Below are positions 7,505 through 16,234 of a stretch of DNA of 35,494 nt, piece by piece. The notes under the pieces were generated by a model. The model had not been told where the DNA came from. It did no database searches and was given only the letters and a program-made list of their open reading frames with translations. The stretch is from JBQTIM01 sp052388135 (GTDB lineage: Bacteria > Elusimicrobiota > Elusimicrobia > FEN-1173), in assembly GCA_052388135.1 (NCBI GenBank), contig JBQTIM010000009.1, forward strand, positions 1-35,494, given 5' to 3'. Made by a program: the position numbers and the translations under genes. How positions within the stretch are numbered: position 1 is the first letter of the stretch; the number at the start of each line of letters is the position of its first letter.

Positions 7505-9850
7505 CTATTTTAGCATTTCGTCGAGCTTGCGACGGCGTTCCCCGGCCGTCTCGCCGTTGGCCATCTGCACGGGGCTGGCGGGGACCAGGTCGAGCTTGAT
7601 GACGCGGCCGGCGCGGTTTGCCTGGCCGAAGCTCAGCACGCCGGTGGGGCAGCTCTGCACGCAGGCGGAGCAGCGCACGCATTCGGGATCGGCCATCGGC
7701 AGGCCCTTGTTGGCGAAGTTCATGACGTCGATGCCCTGGTGGCAGACGGAGGTGCAGACGTTGCAGGAGATGCACTTTTTCTTATCGGCGAATATGCGGA
7801 AGCGGCTGAAGCGGGTGTAGACGTGCATGAGGGCGGCCAGGGGGCAGAAGAACCGGCACCAGACGCGACCGCTGAACCAAAAATAAAACCCGACGCCCAC
7901 CACGCCGGCCAAAGTCACGTCCACGGCCCACTTATAGGAATGCTCCGCCAGCCGGAAATATTGGTTCACCGCGCTGCCTGGAACCAGCCAGCCGAAAATG
8001 CGGACGCCCAAGAGGAGGAAACAGAGGGCCAGGATGGCTTGACCGGCCATATTCAGACGGTTCCAGGCCGGGCCGTGGGGCATTTTCTGGCGATGCGCGT
8101 CGCCCAGGGTTTCGGCCAGCGCGCCGCAGGAACAGATCCAGCCGCAATAGGCGCCTTTCCCCCAGAAATAAATGATGGCCGGAATGGCCACGAATGTTTG
8201 CGCCACCGAAATGCCGAGCCAGGCCCAAAGGGGCTGGTCCGTGAAGACGTTGTAGATCATGAGGGGCCAGGCGAGGATGAAGCCGTAGGCCCGCCAGTAT
8301 TCCCGCCCGTGGCCGTACGTGACCTGCGGGAAAAGCGCGTCGGCGAGGCGGACGGGCAGAAGATCGTTGTTGCCCAGCCAGGGGAGGATGATTTCCGGCA
8401 AGAAGAACAAGGGAACCACTTGGACGGCCATGAGCGTGACGGTTTGCCGGGTGATGTACGGCGTCCGGCGGCGGTGGATGCGCCGTATGCCGAAGACCGT
8501 GACGATGGAGCTGTAGGCCAGGGTGTACCAGAAGGACGGCGAGGAGGCGGACACGGCGATGGTGGCGACCAGGGAGCCGGGGTCGCCGGCGCCGGCGGCG
8601 GCGTAGATTTTCGTCAAGTTCGTGGGGAACCAGCCCCGGCCGTAAAAGAGGCCGTGAAGGAAGCCCCCCGACTTCCAGTCGTAAAGGGCGATGCAGAACA
8701 GAAGGAACGCCGCGAAGCCCGCCGCGCGGCGGGGGCTCCATTCCCCGGCGATGGGAACGCCGGAGCGGCGGAAGAATTCCAGAGGGGCCTCGCGCCCGAT
8801 CATGGAGAACACCACGTCGTTGGGGATGTCCTCGTTTTTCCCCTCCGCCGTCCGCAGGAGGGCCGCGCCGGGCTTGATCTCCAGCACCTGGGACCCGAGA
8901 AGGATGCGCAGGCGGCCGGGCTTGCGATGGCCCTCCAGGAAGGGTCCGGCCGCGGTGGTCACGCGCTCGCTGACGGGCTTCTCCACGGAAACGTCGGCCG
9001 AGGGATCGGCCGCCAGGGCGCGGACTTTCTCCACGTTCTCGGGCTTGGGCCGGGCGAACTCGGGCTTGCGATAGCTCAGGGCGACGTCGGCGCCGCATTG
9101 CGCCAGCGCGACGGCCGTTTCCAGCGCGCTGTCTCCCCCGCCCACCACCAGCGCCCGCTGGCCGGCGAACTCTTTGGGGTCGTGCAGGCGGTTGTAGACC
9201 TTGTCGAGGTTTTCCCCCGGCACGCCGAGCTTGCGGAAGTTGCCGCTGCGGCCCAGCGCCGCCAGGACGCGGCGCGCGCGGACGTCCTCCGCGCCGGCCA
9301 CGGCCACGGCCAAAACCTTGCCGCGCCGGACCACCCGTTCGGCCCGGGCCGGTTCCGTCGCGATGCCGGCCTTCACCGTCTGGGCCATGAGCTCCTCCAC
9401 CAGGTCCTCTTTGACTTGGGCCGAGAGGCGCAGGTCGCCGGCGTGCTTCATTCCCTTGGGATACGTGTAGATCGGCTTGCCCTTGGGAAAATTGACGATG
9501 GTGGAAAACGGCTCGCCCGCTTCCAGCACTTTGAAGCGAAGGCCGGCCTTGCGCGCTTCCAGGGCCGCGGACATGCCCGCCACGCCGCCGCCGATGATGA
9601 CCAGGTCGAAAACGCCGGGCTCCGGAGACGCGCGCTCGGCTTGGAAGGCCGCGTCGGCCAGGATGGTCCGGACAACGCGGGCGCCGGTGTCGGCGGAAAA
9701 TTTCAGCAGGGGAACGCCGCGCAGGTCCCCGGCCACGTAGAGGCCCGGCACGGCCGTGGATCCGTCGTCGTTGACCACGGGGAGCTTTTCCACGTCGCCC
9801 GCCGGCCATTGGGTGTGCAGCCAGCGGGTGTATTTGCGAAGGAAGTTCAC
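7505..9850 (-). CDS. FAD/NAD(P)-dependent oxidoreductase fused to a NapH/NosR-like membrane polyferredoxin
   Basis: A 781-residue fusion. Residues 1-65 resemble the C-terminal end of a flavoprotein disulfide-reductase-type domain (VPGLYVAGDLRG). A complete thioredoxin-reductase-like unit follows, with the FAD motif IIGGGVAGMSAA near 84-95 and the NADPH-binding motif VVGGGDSALETA near 230. From about 375 there are several transmembrane helices in the style of NapH/NosR/CcoG proteins. Their loops carry the paired cysteine motifs CGWICSCG (about 573) and CRFFCP (about 666). Two classical [4Fe-4S] motifs follow, CISCNVCTSVCHQ (about 693) and CVRCSACVQSCP (about 723). It should pass electrons between NAD(P)H or ferredoxin and a membrane acceptor. 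It starts 19 bases after the fused indolepyruvate:ferredoxin oxidoreductase gene and precedes ispH. The physiological direction and partner are not known. Confidence 0.85.
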   Translation of the reverse strand: MNFLRKYTRWLHTQWPAGDVEKLPVVNDDGSTAVPGLYVAGDLRGVPLLKFSADTGARVVRTILADAAFQAERASPEPGVFDLVIIGGGVAGMSAALEARKAGLRFKVLEAGEPFSTIVNFPKGKPIYTYPKGMKHAGDLRLSAQVKEDLVEELMAQTVKAGIATEPARAERVVRRGKVLAVAVAGAEDVRARRVLAALGRSGNFRKLGVPGENLDKVYNRLHDPKEFAGQRALVVGGGDSALETAVALAQCGADVALSYRKPEFARPKPENVEKVRALAADPSADVSVEKPVSERVTTAAGPFLEGHRKPGRLRILLGSQVLEIKPGAALLRTAEGKNEDIPNDVVFSMIGREAPLEFFRRSGVPIAGEWSPRRAAGFAAFLLFCIALYDWKSGGFLHGLFYGRGWFPTNLTKIYAAAGAGDPGSLVATIAVSASSPSFWYTLAYSSIVTVFGIRRIHRRRTPYITRQTVTLMAVQVVPLFFLPEIILPWLGNNDLLPVRLADALFPQVTYGHGREYWRAYGFILAWPLMIYNVFTDQPLWAWLGISVAQTFVAIPAIIYFWGKGAYCGWICSCGALAETLGDAHRQKMPHGPAWNRLNMAGQAILALCFLLLGVRIFGWLVPGSAVNQYFRLAEHSYKWAVDVTLAGVVGVGFYFWFSGRVWCRFFCPLAALMHVYTRFSRFRIFADKKKCISCNVCTSVCHQGIDVMNFANKGLPMADPECVRCSACVQSCPTGVLSFGQANRAGRVIKLDLVPASPVQMANGETAGERRRKLDEMLK

Positions 9851-9869
9851 GGCTCCTTGCGGGCGGCGG

Positions 9870-12800
9870 TCAGGGCTTCGGCGGGTTGGCGCGGTCCTGG
9901 GAAGCCGGGGCGGCCCGCAGGGGGTTGGAGGGCCGTCGGGATCGGATTTGCTCCAGGATCTCGGCCGCGCGCTTCTGGGCGGCCTCCATTTTCGGATAGC
10001 GGATCTGGCGGTAGCCGTTCACGCTTTCGGGCAGGCGCAGGAGCTCCACGTATTGATCGTGGATCTCCGGGTCCGAAAATATGTTGAACCCGTCCACCAA
10101 ACCTTCGTACCAGGACCGGAAAGCCTTTTCCCGCGCGTGCCACTCGGGCAGGAGCCGCCGCAGGAAGCGCAGCTTCTTCATGATGCGGAGCTGCCAGTTG
10201 CGGCCCTTCATGTCGAACTCGATGTCGCGGCCGAGGATGGTGAAGCGCGGACGGTTGAGGTGGACGTACTCGGCCGTGTCGCCTCGCGATTCGTCGATCC
10301 GGTAGCGGCGGCGGTCGCGCCGGAACTTCTCTTCCGACGTCAGCAGGTGCGCGACGTAGACCTCGTCCTTGATGACCATGACCTTGTGGAGGTTCTCCAG
10401 CACGGCGCGGGTGGCGCGCTTGCGCGGGTCGTTGGCGTCTTTTTGATAGACGGCCCAAAGGCGGGACACGTAGCGCCGGGCGTAGGCGGGGCCTTCGAAC
10501 TGGAACAGGTCGTAGACGAACTGCGCGAGGCGCGCGTTGGCGGCGTCGTCCAGGGCCATCCAGCGCACGGCCTCTTCGACCATTTTTTTGTATTGGGCGG
10601 CCAGCCGTTTGCCGGGGAAGCGGCTGCGCGACAAAAGCTCAGCGCGGTCGTTGAGGACGTCCCAATAACTTTCCAGGTGGGGCGCGAGATGGGCGAAGAG
10701 GCTGGGCTTGGCGGCCACCTGCCGGCCCAGGGCCAGGGCGCGCATGTTCTCCTCCAACTCCTGGGGCGGCACGGTGGATTTCACGGCGCGCCGAAGGCTG
10801 TCCTCCGAGACGGGCAGGAGGCCCATCTGAAGGGCGGCGCCCAGGAGGAGCACGTTGCAATAAAGCTTGCTGCCGAAATACTCCTCGGAGATCAATGAGA
10901 AATTTGCCGCCAGGGCGCGGCCGGGCTTGGTGTATTTCTTAAGGATGTCCTCCAAGGTGCGCGGGGCGAAATCGTCCCGGCCCATCAGGGTGAGGACGGT
11001 GGGCATCTTGTGGGTGTTCACCACCGCGGCGGTGCGGGCGGGATGGCCCACCCGCAGGTTCATGCGCGGGTCCAAGCCGCGGACCGATTCCAGGATGTCG
11101 ATGCCCAGCAGGAGGTCGGCCTTGCCGTAAGGCACCAGGGGCGCCCGGGGCTTGTCGCTTTTGGAAAAAACCACGTGGCCGTAGACGCCGCCGTTGCGGA
11201 TGGCCAGGCCTTTCTTGTCGGAAAACAGGACGTGGTGGCCTTCCAGCATGCCGGCCCGCACCAGGATGGCGGTGACCACTCCGGCGCCCATTCCGCCGAC
11301 GCCCGCCGTGTAGCAGAACCAGTCTTCATCGAAAGCGAGCTTGGCGGGCGCGGGCAGGGAGGACACCTCGTGCTCGGGCAGGGGCGCGGGCGGCTGGCGC
11401 CTCCGGATCACGATTTCCTCGAAAGAGGGGCAGACCTTGCCCTTGGCGCAGGCGCCGTCGGCCACGCAGAGCGACTTGTCGGTGACGACTTTCGGCCCGT
11501 GCAGGGTTTCCTCCATGGCCAGGCCGGGGCAGCCCGTGGCGTTGGTGCATTCCAGGCAGAACTCGCAGACCTCGGGCGTGATGTTCACCACCTTCTCCTC
11601 GGGGAGGTAGCCCTGCTCCTTCACCACGCGTTTCTTCTCGCGGCGCACCCGACGCTGGTAGGTGATGGCGCATTCCTTGTCGGCGATGATGACTTTCACG
11701 CCGGGCTGGAGGACCACCTTTTCCACCAGCGCGCGGTAGGAGTCGCGGTAGCCGGGGTTCACGCGGTACAGCGGCACCGCGTCGCGGGCCATGCCGCGGA
11801 CCACGTGCTCGATGTCTTGGGCGAAAGTTTTGTGGTGAAGGATGTCCTTTTCGGACCCGGGCGTGGGCTGGTGGCCGGTCATGGCCGTGGTCTTGTTCTC
11901 GAGGATGATGTAGGTGATGTCCTGGTTGTTCTTAATGGAGTCGGACACGGCCAGCATGCCGGAGTGGAAGAACGTGGAGTCTCCCAGGAAGACGACTTGT
12001 TTGTTCTTGATGAAGGGATCGATCCCGGCGCCGGTGCCGCCGCCCAGGCCCATGCCGGAATAATTTTGCATGAGGCCGACGTAGGGCGCGAACTGGAGCA
12101 TGGAATGGCAGCCGGATTCCCCGTGGAATATGACGTCCACCGGCTCCGCCTTGTGGATTTCCCGCATGTAGATGGGATTGTTTAAATCACTCTTGATCGC
12201 CTTGGTGACGGCGGCGGAATCGCGATGCGGGCAGCCCGGGCAGAAGGTGGGCGTGCGGGCGGGAATCATAACCTCGAAGGAGGCCGTGTCGCGCACGGCC
12301 TTGACCGCCTGCGCCACGGACTTGGGGAGCTCGTTGCGGCCGTTGAACAGAGGGGCGAGCCTCTCCACCAGGATGGAGGCGTTGAGGCCGCGGACCGAGG
12401 GAATCCCTTCCCGGCCGTCGGGGAAGCTTTTTCCCCACACCGCCGGCATGCGGGAAAGGTGGCCTTCCTGGAAAGCCTGCTGCAGGTGCCGGACGACCTG
12501 CGTCTCCAGAAAATCGCGCTTTTCCTCCACCACCACGATGCGGTCCGTGCGGCGCGCGAATTCCACGAGCAGATCGCCGTCCAGGGGGTAGGTCAGCCCC
12601 CACTTCAGAATGGGATGGACGCCGTCCAGGCCCATTTCGGAAAGAGCCTGGCTCAGGTAGCAAAAGGGCAATCCTGAGGAGACGAACCCCAGGTCGTATT
12701 TTTCCGCCGACCAGGGGCCGTGGATTTTGTTCAAGCTCCGCGTCCGCGCGGACGCCAGCAGGCGCTGGAAACGCGCGCCCAAGGTGGCCTCCCGCATGGA

Positions 12801-13466
12801 CGTGTGGGGCGGGATCATGACCATGTTCTCCACGGGCATGTTGGCGCTGGCCAAAACGGCGCGCTGAAGCTTGTTGACGGCCGGATACATGTTGGGGCGG
12901 CAGCGCACGATGCCGCCGCCGTCGGCTTGGTTGGTGGTGATGATGTAAGTCAGGTAGAGGTCCGCGAGCCCCGAAAGCTCGAAGCCTTCCTTGATCCAGT
13001 CCTTGAGCTCCTGGAACGTGGAAGGCTCCAGCACGGGCATGTTCATGTGCTGGGACAGAAAGCGGGAGTCGGAGTTGATTTGCGTGGTTTCGTTCCAGGG
13101 ATCGTCGCCCACCACCACCAGGGCGCCGCCCGCAGGCTTGCGCGGCTCCGACAGGTTGCCGATGGCCAGGCCGTCGGCCGCCACGTGCAGGCCCACGGAT
13201 TTCATGATGGCCAGGGCCCGGAGCTCGGCCATGCGCGCGCCGTTGAGGCGCGCCGCGGCCAAAGCCTCGTTGTTGGCCATCTGGGCCACGATGCCTTCCT
13301 CGTCCAGAAGCTCCGATACGGTTTGCACCGCGTCGAACACTTCGGAGACGGGCGAGCCGGGATAGCCCGTCATGAGGGCCATGCCGGCCTCCAGGCCGCC
13401 TTTCAGAAGGAGCTCGTTGCCGGTGAATGCCTCGAGGCCGGATTCTTTGAGGAAACGTTTATCCAT
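9870..13466 (-). CDS. iorA: Indolepyruvate:ferredoxin oxidoreductase, fused alpha-beta subunits with DUF6537-type C-terminus
   Basis: A single 1198-residue chain that oxidatively decarboxylates aryl-2-oxoacids from aromatic amino acids to acyl-CoA while reducing ferredoxin. In order: pyrimidine-binding domain (about 15-200, GNELLLKGGLEAGM and TGYPGSPVSE); CoA-ligase-like middle; TPP-binding domain (about 405-600) with FCPGCPHRDS and GDSTFFHSG; ferredoxin part with CEFCLEC-x6-CPG (about 631) and CVADGAC-x4-CPSF (about 669); the IorB-like gamma domain (GVGGMGAGVVT near 725); and a C-terminal alpha-helical DUF6537-like region (about 940-1150). Archaeal IOR uses separate IorA and IorB chains, whereas fused forms are common in bacteria. 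Shine-Dalgarno AAGGAA lies 6 bases before the ATG. A promoter-like TATAAT lies in the 170-base leader. The flavo-polyferredoxin gene follows after 19 bases and may handle the reduced ferredoxin. Confidence 0.93.
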   Translation of the reverse strand: MDKRFLKESGLEAFTGNELLLKGGLEAGMALMTGYPGSPVSEVFDAVQTVSELLDEEGIVAQMANNEALAAARLNGARMAELRALAIMKSVGLHVAADGLAIGNLSEPRKPAGGALVVVGDDPWNETTQINSDSRFLSQHMNMPVLEPSTFQELKDWIKEGFELSGLADLYLTYIITTNQADGGGIVRCRPNMYPAVNKLQRAVLASANMPVENMVMIPPHTSMREATLGARFQRLLASARTRSLNKIHGPWSAEKYDLGFVSSGLPFCYLSQALSEMGLDGVHPILKWGLTYPLDGDLLVEFARRTDRIVVVEEKRDFLETQVVRHLQQAFQEGHLSRMPAVWGKSFPDGREGIPSVRGLNASILVERLAPLFNGRNELPKSVAQAVKAVRDTASFEVMIPARTPTFCPGCPHRDSAAVTKAIKSDLNNPIYMREIHKAEPVDVIFHGESGCHSMLQFAPYVGLMQNYSGMGLGGGTGAGIDPFIKNKQVVFLGDSTFFHSGMLAVSDSIKNNQDITYIILENKTTAMTGHQPTPGSEKDILHHKTFAQDIEHVVRGMARDAVPLYRVNPGYRDSYRALVEKVVLQPGVKVIIADKECAITYQRRVRREKKRVVKEQGYLPEEKVVNITPEVCEFCLECTNATGCPGLAMEETLHGPKVVTDKSLCVADGACAKGKVCPSFEEIVIRRRQPPAPLPEHEVSSLPAPAKLAFDEDWFCYTAGVGGMGAGVVTAILVRAGMLEGHHVLFSDKKGLAIRNGGVYGHVVFSKSDKPRAPLVPYGKADLLLGIDILESVRGLDPRMNLRVGHPARTAAVVNTHKMPTVLTLMGRDDFAPRTLEDILKKYTKPGRALAANFSLISEEYFGSKLYCNVLLLGAALQMGLLPVSEDSLRRAVKSTVPPQELEENMRALALGRQVAAKPSLFAHLAPHLESYWDVLNDRAELLSRSRFPGKRLAAQYKKMVEEAVRWMALDDAANARLAQFVYDLFQFEGPAYARRYVSRLWAVYQKDANDPRKRATRAVLENLHKVMVIKDEVYVAHLLTSEEKFRRDRRRYRIDESRGDTAEYVHLNRPRFTILGRDIEFDMKGRNWQLRIMKKLRFLRRLLPEWHAREKAFRSWYEGLVDGFNIFSDPEIHDQYVELLRLPESVNGYRQIRYPKMEAAQKRAAEILEQIRSRRPSNPLRAAPASQDRANPPKP

Positions 13467-13635
13467 AAATTCCTTATTAATGTAGTGGCCCGATTTGGGC
13501 GTTACGTCAAAGTCCCGGGCCTTCCCGGCCCGGACCCGGGTTCCCTTTCTCTTGCTTCAGGGGGCCCCAAAAACGTCAAAGAGCTTTCTTACTTTTTCGG
13601 CTCTATTATAAGCCAAGATATGTCCATTTTCTCTT
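13467..13635 (-). promoter_or_regulatory. Leader and putative promoter region of the indolepyruvate oxidoreductase operon
   Basis: This is the longest intergenic stretch in the window (169 bases). On the minus strand it has a perfect TATAAT (13605-13610) in an AT-rich patch; no good -35 hexamer was found 16-18 bases upstream. It also holds two direct copies of CTTTGACGT (13504-13512 and 13573-13581 on the plus strand, about 69 bases apart). A strong GC hairpin lies at 13512-13535 (10- and 9-base arms, 5-base loop, one bulge) without a following U-tract. The iorA Shine-Dalgarno is AAGGAA. The combination suggests a regulated start, but no regulator can be named. Confidence 0.45.
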
Positions 13636-15312
13636 TTATGCCTTTGCTTCGGCCAACAGTGTGCGCGCGTGCTGGAGGCTCACCGCGTTCTTGGCGTCGC
13701 GGGCGGCGCCGCCCAGCATGCGGGCGATTTCGGCCACCCGCTCGTCGTCCGACAGCCGGCGGACGGCGGTGCGCGTGCGGTCGCCCTTCACTTCCTTTTC
13801 CACGAAGAACTGCGTCGCCGCGCAGGCGGCGATGGAGGCCAGGTGCGTGATGCAGAGCACCTGGCGGCTCCTGCCCAGCCGCGCCAGCTTGCGGCCGATG
13901 GCCCCGCCCAGGTCTCCGCCTACGCCGGCGTCTATTTCGTCGAAGACCAGGGTGCCCACGGGGTCGGTCTTGGCCGAGACGGTTTTCAGGGCCAGCATGA
14001 CCCGGGACAGCTCTCCGCCGGAAGCCACGGCCGCCAGGGACTTGCGGCCTTCGCCGGGGTTGGGCGCGAACAGAAACTCGATTGTATCAAACCCGGCGGC
14101 CGAGTAGGCGCCGTCGGGGCTTCTTTCCACGGCGATGGAAAACTCGGCGCGGCCCAGGCCCAGCTCGCCCAGTTCCTTGCCGACGGCCTCCGCCAGCTTC
14201 TTGGTGGCGGCCGCGCGGGCCTTGGAAAGCTCTTTCGACCGGCCTTCCAGGTTTTTTTCGGCGGCCGCCAGTTTTCCGGCCAGATCGCGATTGCGTTCTT
14301 CGGAATTCTCCAGGCGGTCGAACTCCTCGGCGATCTTGCCCTGGTAAGCCAGCACGTCCTCCAGCGCCGGCCCGTATTTTTTTTTGAGACGGGCCATGAG
14401 GTCCATGCGGGAAATCAAATCGTCCAGCTTGGCGGGGTCCAGCTCCACGCGTTCCTGCAAAGCGTCCAGGCGCCGGGCCGCTTCTTCCAGCCCCGCCAGA
14501 GATTCCGATAAAAGGGCGGGCGCATCGCCCAGGTCCATGCCGAGGGCGGACAGGCCGTCGAGGGCGCGGGCGGCCCGGCGGACGCCGTCCACGGCGGAGG
14601 CGTCCTGACCGTAAAGGTTCCCGTAGGCTTCCGCGGCCAGAGCCTTGAGCTTCTCCGCGTTCTTAAGCTGGGGCAGGAGCCTCTCGCATTCCTCGTCCTC
14701 TCCGGGTTTCAGGGCGGCGGCTTTCAGCTCCTCCAGCTGGTAGCGGTATAGGTCCAGCCGGCGGGCGCGTTCCTGCTCGGAGAGGGAGGCGGCCTCCTGC
14801 TGGGATTTCAAGTCGCGCCAGAGCCCGTAGGCGTCCTGCACGGCTTGGCGCTCGTTTTGATGGCGGCCGAAATCGTCCAGGAGGTCGCGCTGTTCGGCGG
14901 CGCGCAAAAGGAGCTGGTGCTCGTGCTGGCCGTGCATGTCGGCCAGAAGCTCGCCCACCCGGGCCAGGGTGGAAAGGCTGACGGGATGGTCGTTGATGAA
15001 ACCGCGGGAGCGGCCGCCGGCGTCCACGTCGCGGCGCAGGTGCAGTTCCTCGCCGGCGGGCAGGTCCAGCTCCTTCAGAAGCCGCTGGACCCGGGGCGCC
15101 AGATCCTGAAAGCCGGCGGTGACGCTGGAGCGCTGGGTTCCCTGGCGCACCTGATGGCCCGAGGCCTTGTCGCCCAAGGCCAGCCCCAGGGCCTCGACGA
15201 TGATGGTTTTCCCCGCCCCGGTCTCGCCGGTCAGAGCGGTCAGGCCGCCGTTGAACTCCAGCAGGACGTCCTCCAGGAGCGCAAAGTTCTTTATGGAAAG
15301 GAAATTCAGCAT
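13636..15312 (-). CDS. recN: DNA repair protein RecN
   Basis: RecN is an SMC-like ATPase that acts early in double-strand break repair. The 558-residue protein begins MLNFLSIKNFALLEDVLLEF and has Walker A GETGAGKT at about 30-37. A long central coiled coil (about 160-390, rich in Leu/Glu/Lys heptads) follows. The signature region ASGGELSRVMLALK is near 437, Walker B LVFDEIDAGVGG near 455-466, and the H-loop region CITHLASIAA near 485. The ATG follows an intrinsic terminator in the nadK-recN gap, so recN probably has its own promoter, but none is obvious. No Shine-Dalgarno is visible. recN near nadK is a recurring arrangement in bacteria. Confidence 0.96.
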   Translation of the reverse strand: MLNFLSIKNFALLEDVLLEFNGGLTALTGETGAGKTIIVEALGLALGDKASGHQVRQGTQRSSVTAGFQDLAPRVQRLLKELDLPAGEELHLRRDVDAGGRSRGFINDHPVSLSTLARVGELLADMHGQHEHQLLLRAAEQRDLLDDFGRHQNERQAVQDAYGLWRDLKSQQEAASLSEQERARRLDLYRYQLEELKAAALKPGEDEECERLLPQLKNAEKLKALAAEAYGNLYGQDASAVDGVRRAARALDGLSALGMDLGDAPALLSESLAGLEEAARRLDALQERVELDPAKLDDLISRMDLMARLKKKYGPALEDVLAYQGKIAEEFDRLENSEERNRDLAGKLAAAEKNLEGRSKELSKARAAATKKLAEAVGKELGELGLGRAEFSIAVERSPDGAYSAAGFDTIEFLFAPNPGEGRKSLAAVASGGELSRVMLALKTVSAKTDPVGTLVFDEIDAGVGGDLGGAIGRKLARLGRSRQVLCITHLASIAACAATQFFVEKEVKGDRTRTAVRRLSDDERVAEIARMLGGAARDAKNAVSLQHARTLLAEAKA

Positions 15313-15339
15313 GTGTGGCGAACCGTGAAGAGCGAAGGG

Positions 15340-15360
15340 AAAAAAGCTCCGGACGGGAGC
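15340..15360 (-). terminator. Intrinsic terminator after nadK
   Basis: On the minus strand, GCTCC-CGTCC-GGAGC forms a 5-bp GC-rich stem with a 5-base loop (15346-15360), directly followed by six U residues (15340-15345). It lies 32 bases after the nadK stop codon and 28 bases before the recN start, so it would end the DUF309-NUDIX-comEC-nadK unit. Confidence 0.7.
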
Positions 15361-15391
15361 ATCTTCCCCCTGTCACTGTTCACGCCTTTCT

Positions 15392-16204
15392 TCAACGTTC
15401 TCCCCAGCGCAGTTTTTGCCTGAGGAGAGAAAAATAGGGCCGGCGCGGATCCTCGTAGACGCGGAAGCGCTCGGCGGCGCGGCGGATGGCGACTTTGTCC
15501 CCCGCCTTCAGGGCGAAATTTTCCTGGCCGTCCAGGGAAAGGATGATGGGGTCCCGGCGGCCGTGCTCCTCCACGCGGATCTCCAGCGCGCTGTCGGGCG
15601 AAAGGATGATGGGGCGCTGGGTCAGGCTGTGGGAGCAAATGGGCGTGAGCAGGATGACGTCCAGTTCCGGCTGGACGATGGGGCCCGAGGCGGCCAGGGA
15701 ATAGGCCGTGGAGCCCGTGGGCGTGGAGAGGATGACCCCGTCGCCCACGAACGTGGCGAGGTAACGGCCGTCCACCCAGGCCGACAAATGGTTGACGCGG
15801 GCCGCGGCGGCCGCGCGGATGACGCAATCGTTGAGGGCCAGGCGGCGGCCTTTGACGCGGGGCGCTTCCACCGCCAGCGCCATGCGCTCGGAGACGGGCA
15901 GGCGGCCCTTCAGGAGGGCGTCCAAAGTTCCGTGCAAGCGCTTGAGGTCCGTGCCGGCCAGAAAACCGAGGCGGCCCAGGTTGACGCCCAGGACGGGGAT
16001 CCCAAGCGGGGCCAGCCGGCGGCCGGCGGCCAAAAGAGTGCCGTCTCCGCCCAGGGCCACGGCCCAGTCTGCTCCCCGGGCGCGGTCCGGGGCGAGCACG
16101 CGGAGCCCTTTGCGCCGCAGCCAGGCGCCCAGGCGGGGGGCCTCGCGGCGCGCCGCCGCTTTTTCCCTGTTGTGAAAGACCACGACTGATTTGCGGGCGT
16201 CCAT
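15392..16204 (-). CDS. nadK: NAD kinase
   Basis: Phosphorylates NAD+ to NADP+. The 270-residue protein carries the GGDGT motif at 52-56 with its catalytic Asp54, then GRLGFLAG. The NE/D-type motif appears as LNDCVIRA, followed by the glycine/threonine-rich STPTGSTAYSLAASGPI and TPICSHSLTQRPII. All are standard for the family, and the length is usual. Upstream on the minus strand a TATAAT (16215-16220) ends only 10 bases before the ATG, with no Shine-Dalgarno between. A nearly leaderless transcript or simple readthrough from comEC, whose stop is 30 bases upstream, are both possible. Confidence 0.96.
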   Translation of the reverse strand: MDARKSVVVFHNREKAAARREAPRLGAWLRRKGLRVLAPDRARGADWAVALGGDGTLLAAGRRLAPLGIPVLGVNLGRLGFLAGTDLKRLHGTLDALLKGRLPVSERMALAVEAPRVKGRRLALNDCVIRAAAAARVNHLSAWVDGRYLATFVGDGVILSTPTGSTAYSLAASGPIVQPELDVILLTPICSHSLTQRPIILSPDSALEIRVEEHGRRDPIILSLDGQENFALKAGDKVAIRRAAERFRVYEDPRRPYFSLLRQKLRWGER

Positions 16205-16214
16205 CGGTGGGCCT

Positions 16215-16220
16215 ATTATA
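16215..16220 (-). promoter_or_regulatory. Candidate -10 element close to the nadK start
   Basis: A perfect TATAAT on the minus strand, 10 bases before the nadK ATG, in the 30-base gap after comEC. The best -35 candidate at normal spacing (CAGACT, 18 bases) matches the consensus at three of six positions. If used, the transcript would have a leader of about four bases. Confidence 0.3.
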
Positions 16221-16234
16221 CCTCGAAACGGCCC

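Noticed and set aside
7739..10087. A 782-codon open frame on the plus strand
   Set aside because: It is antisense to the flavo-polyferredoxin and IOR genes, and its Gly/Arg/His/Ala-rich translation matches no family. Long antisense frames are expected at this GC content.
13512..13535. GC hairpin in the recN-iorA gap as an intrinsic terminator of recN or an upstream unit
   Set aside because: No U-tract follows on either strand, and recN lies upstream of this gap in coordinates but is transcribed from the other side.
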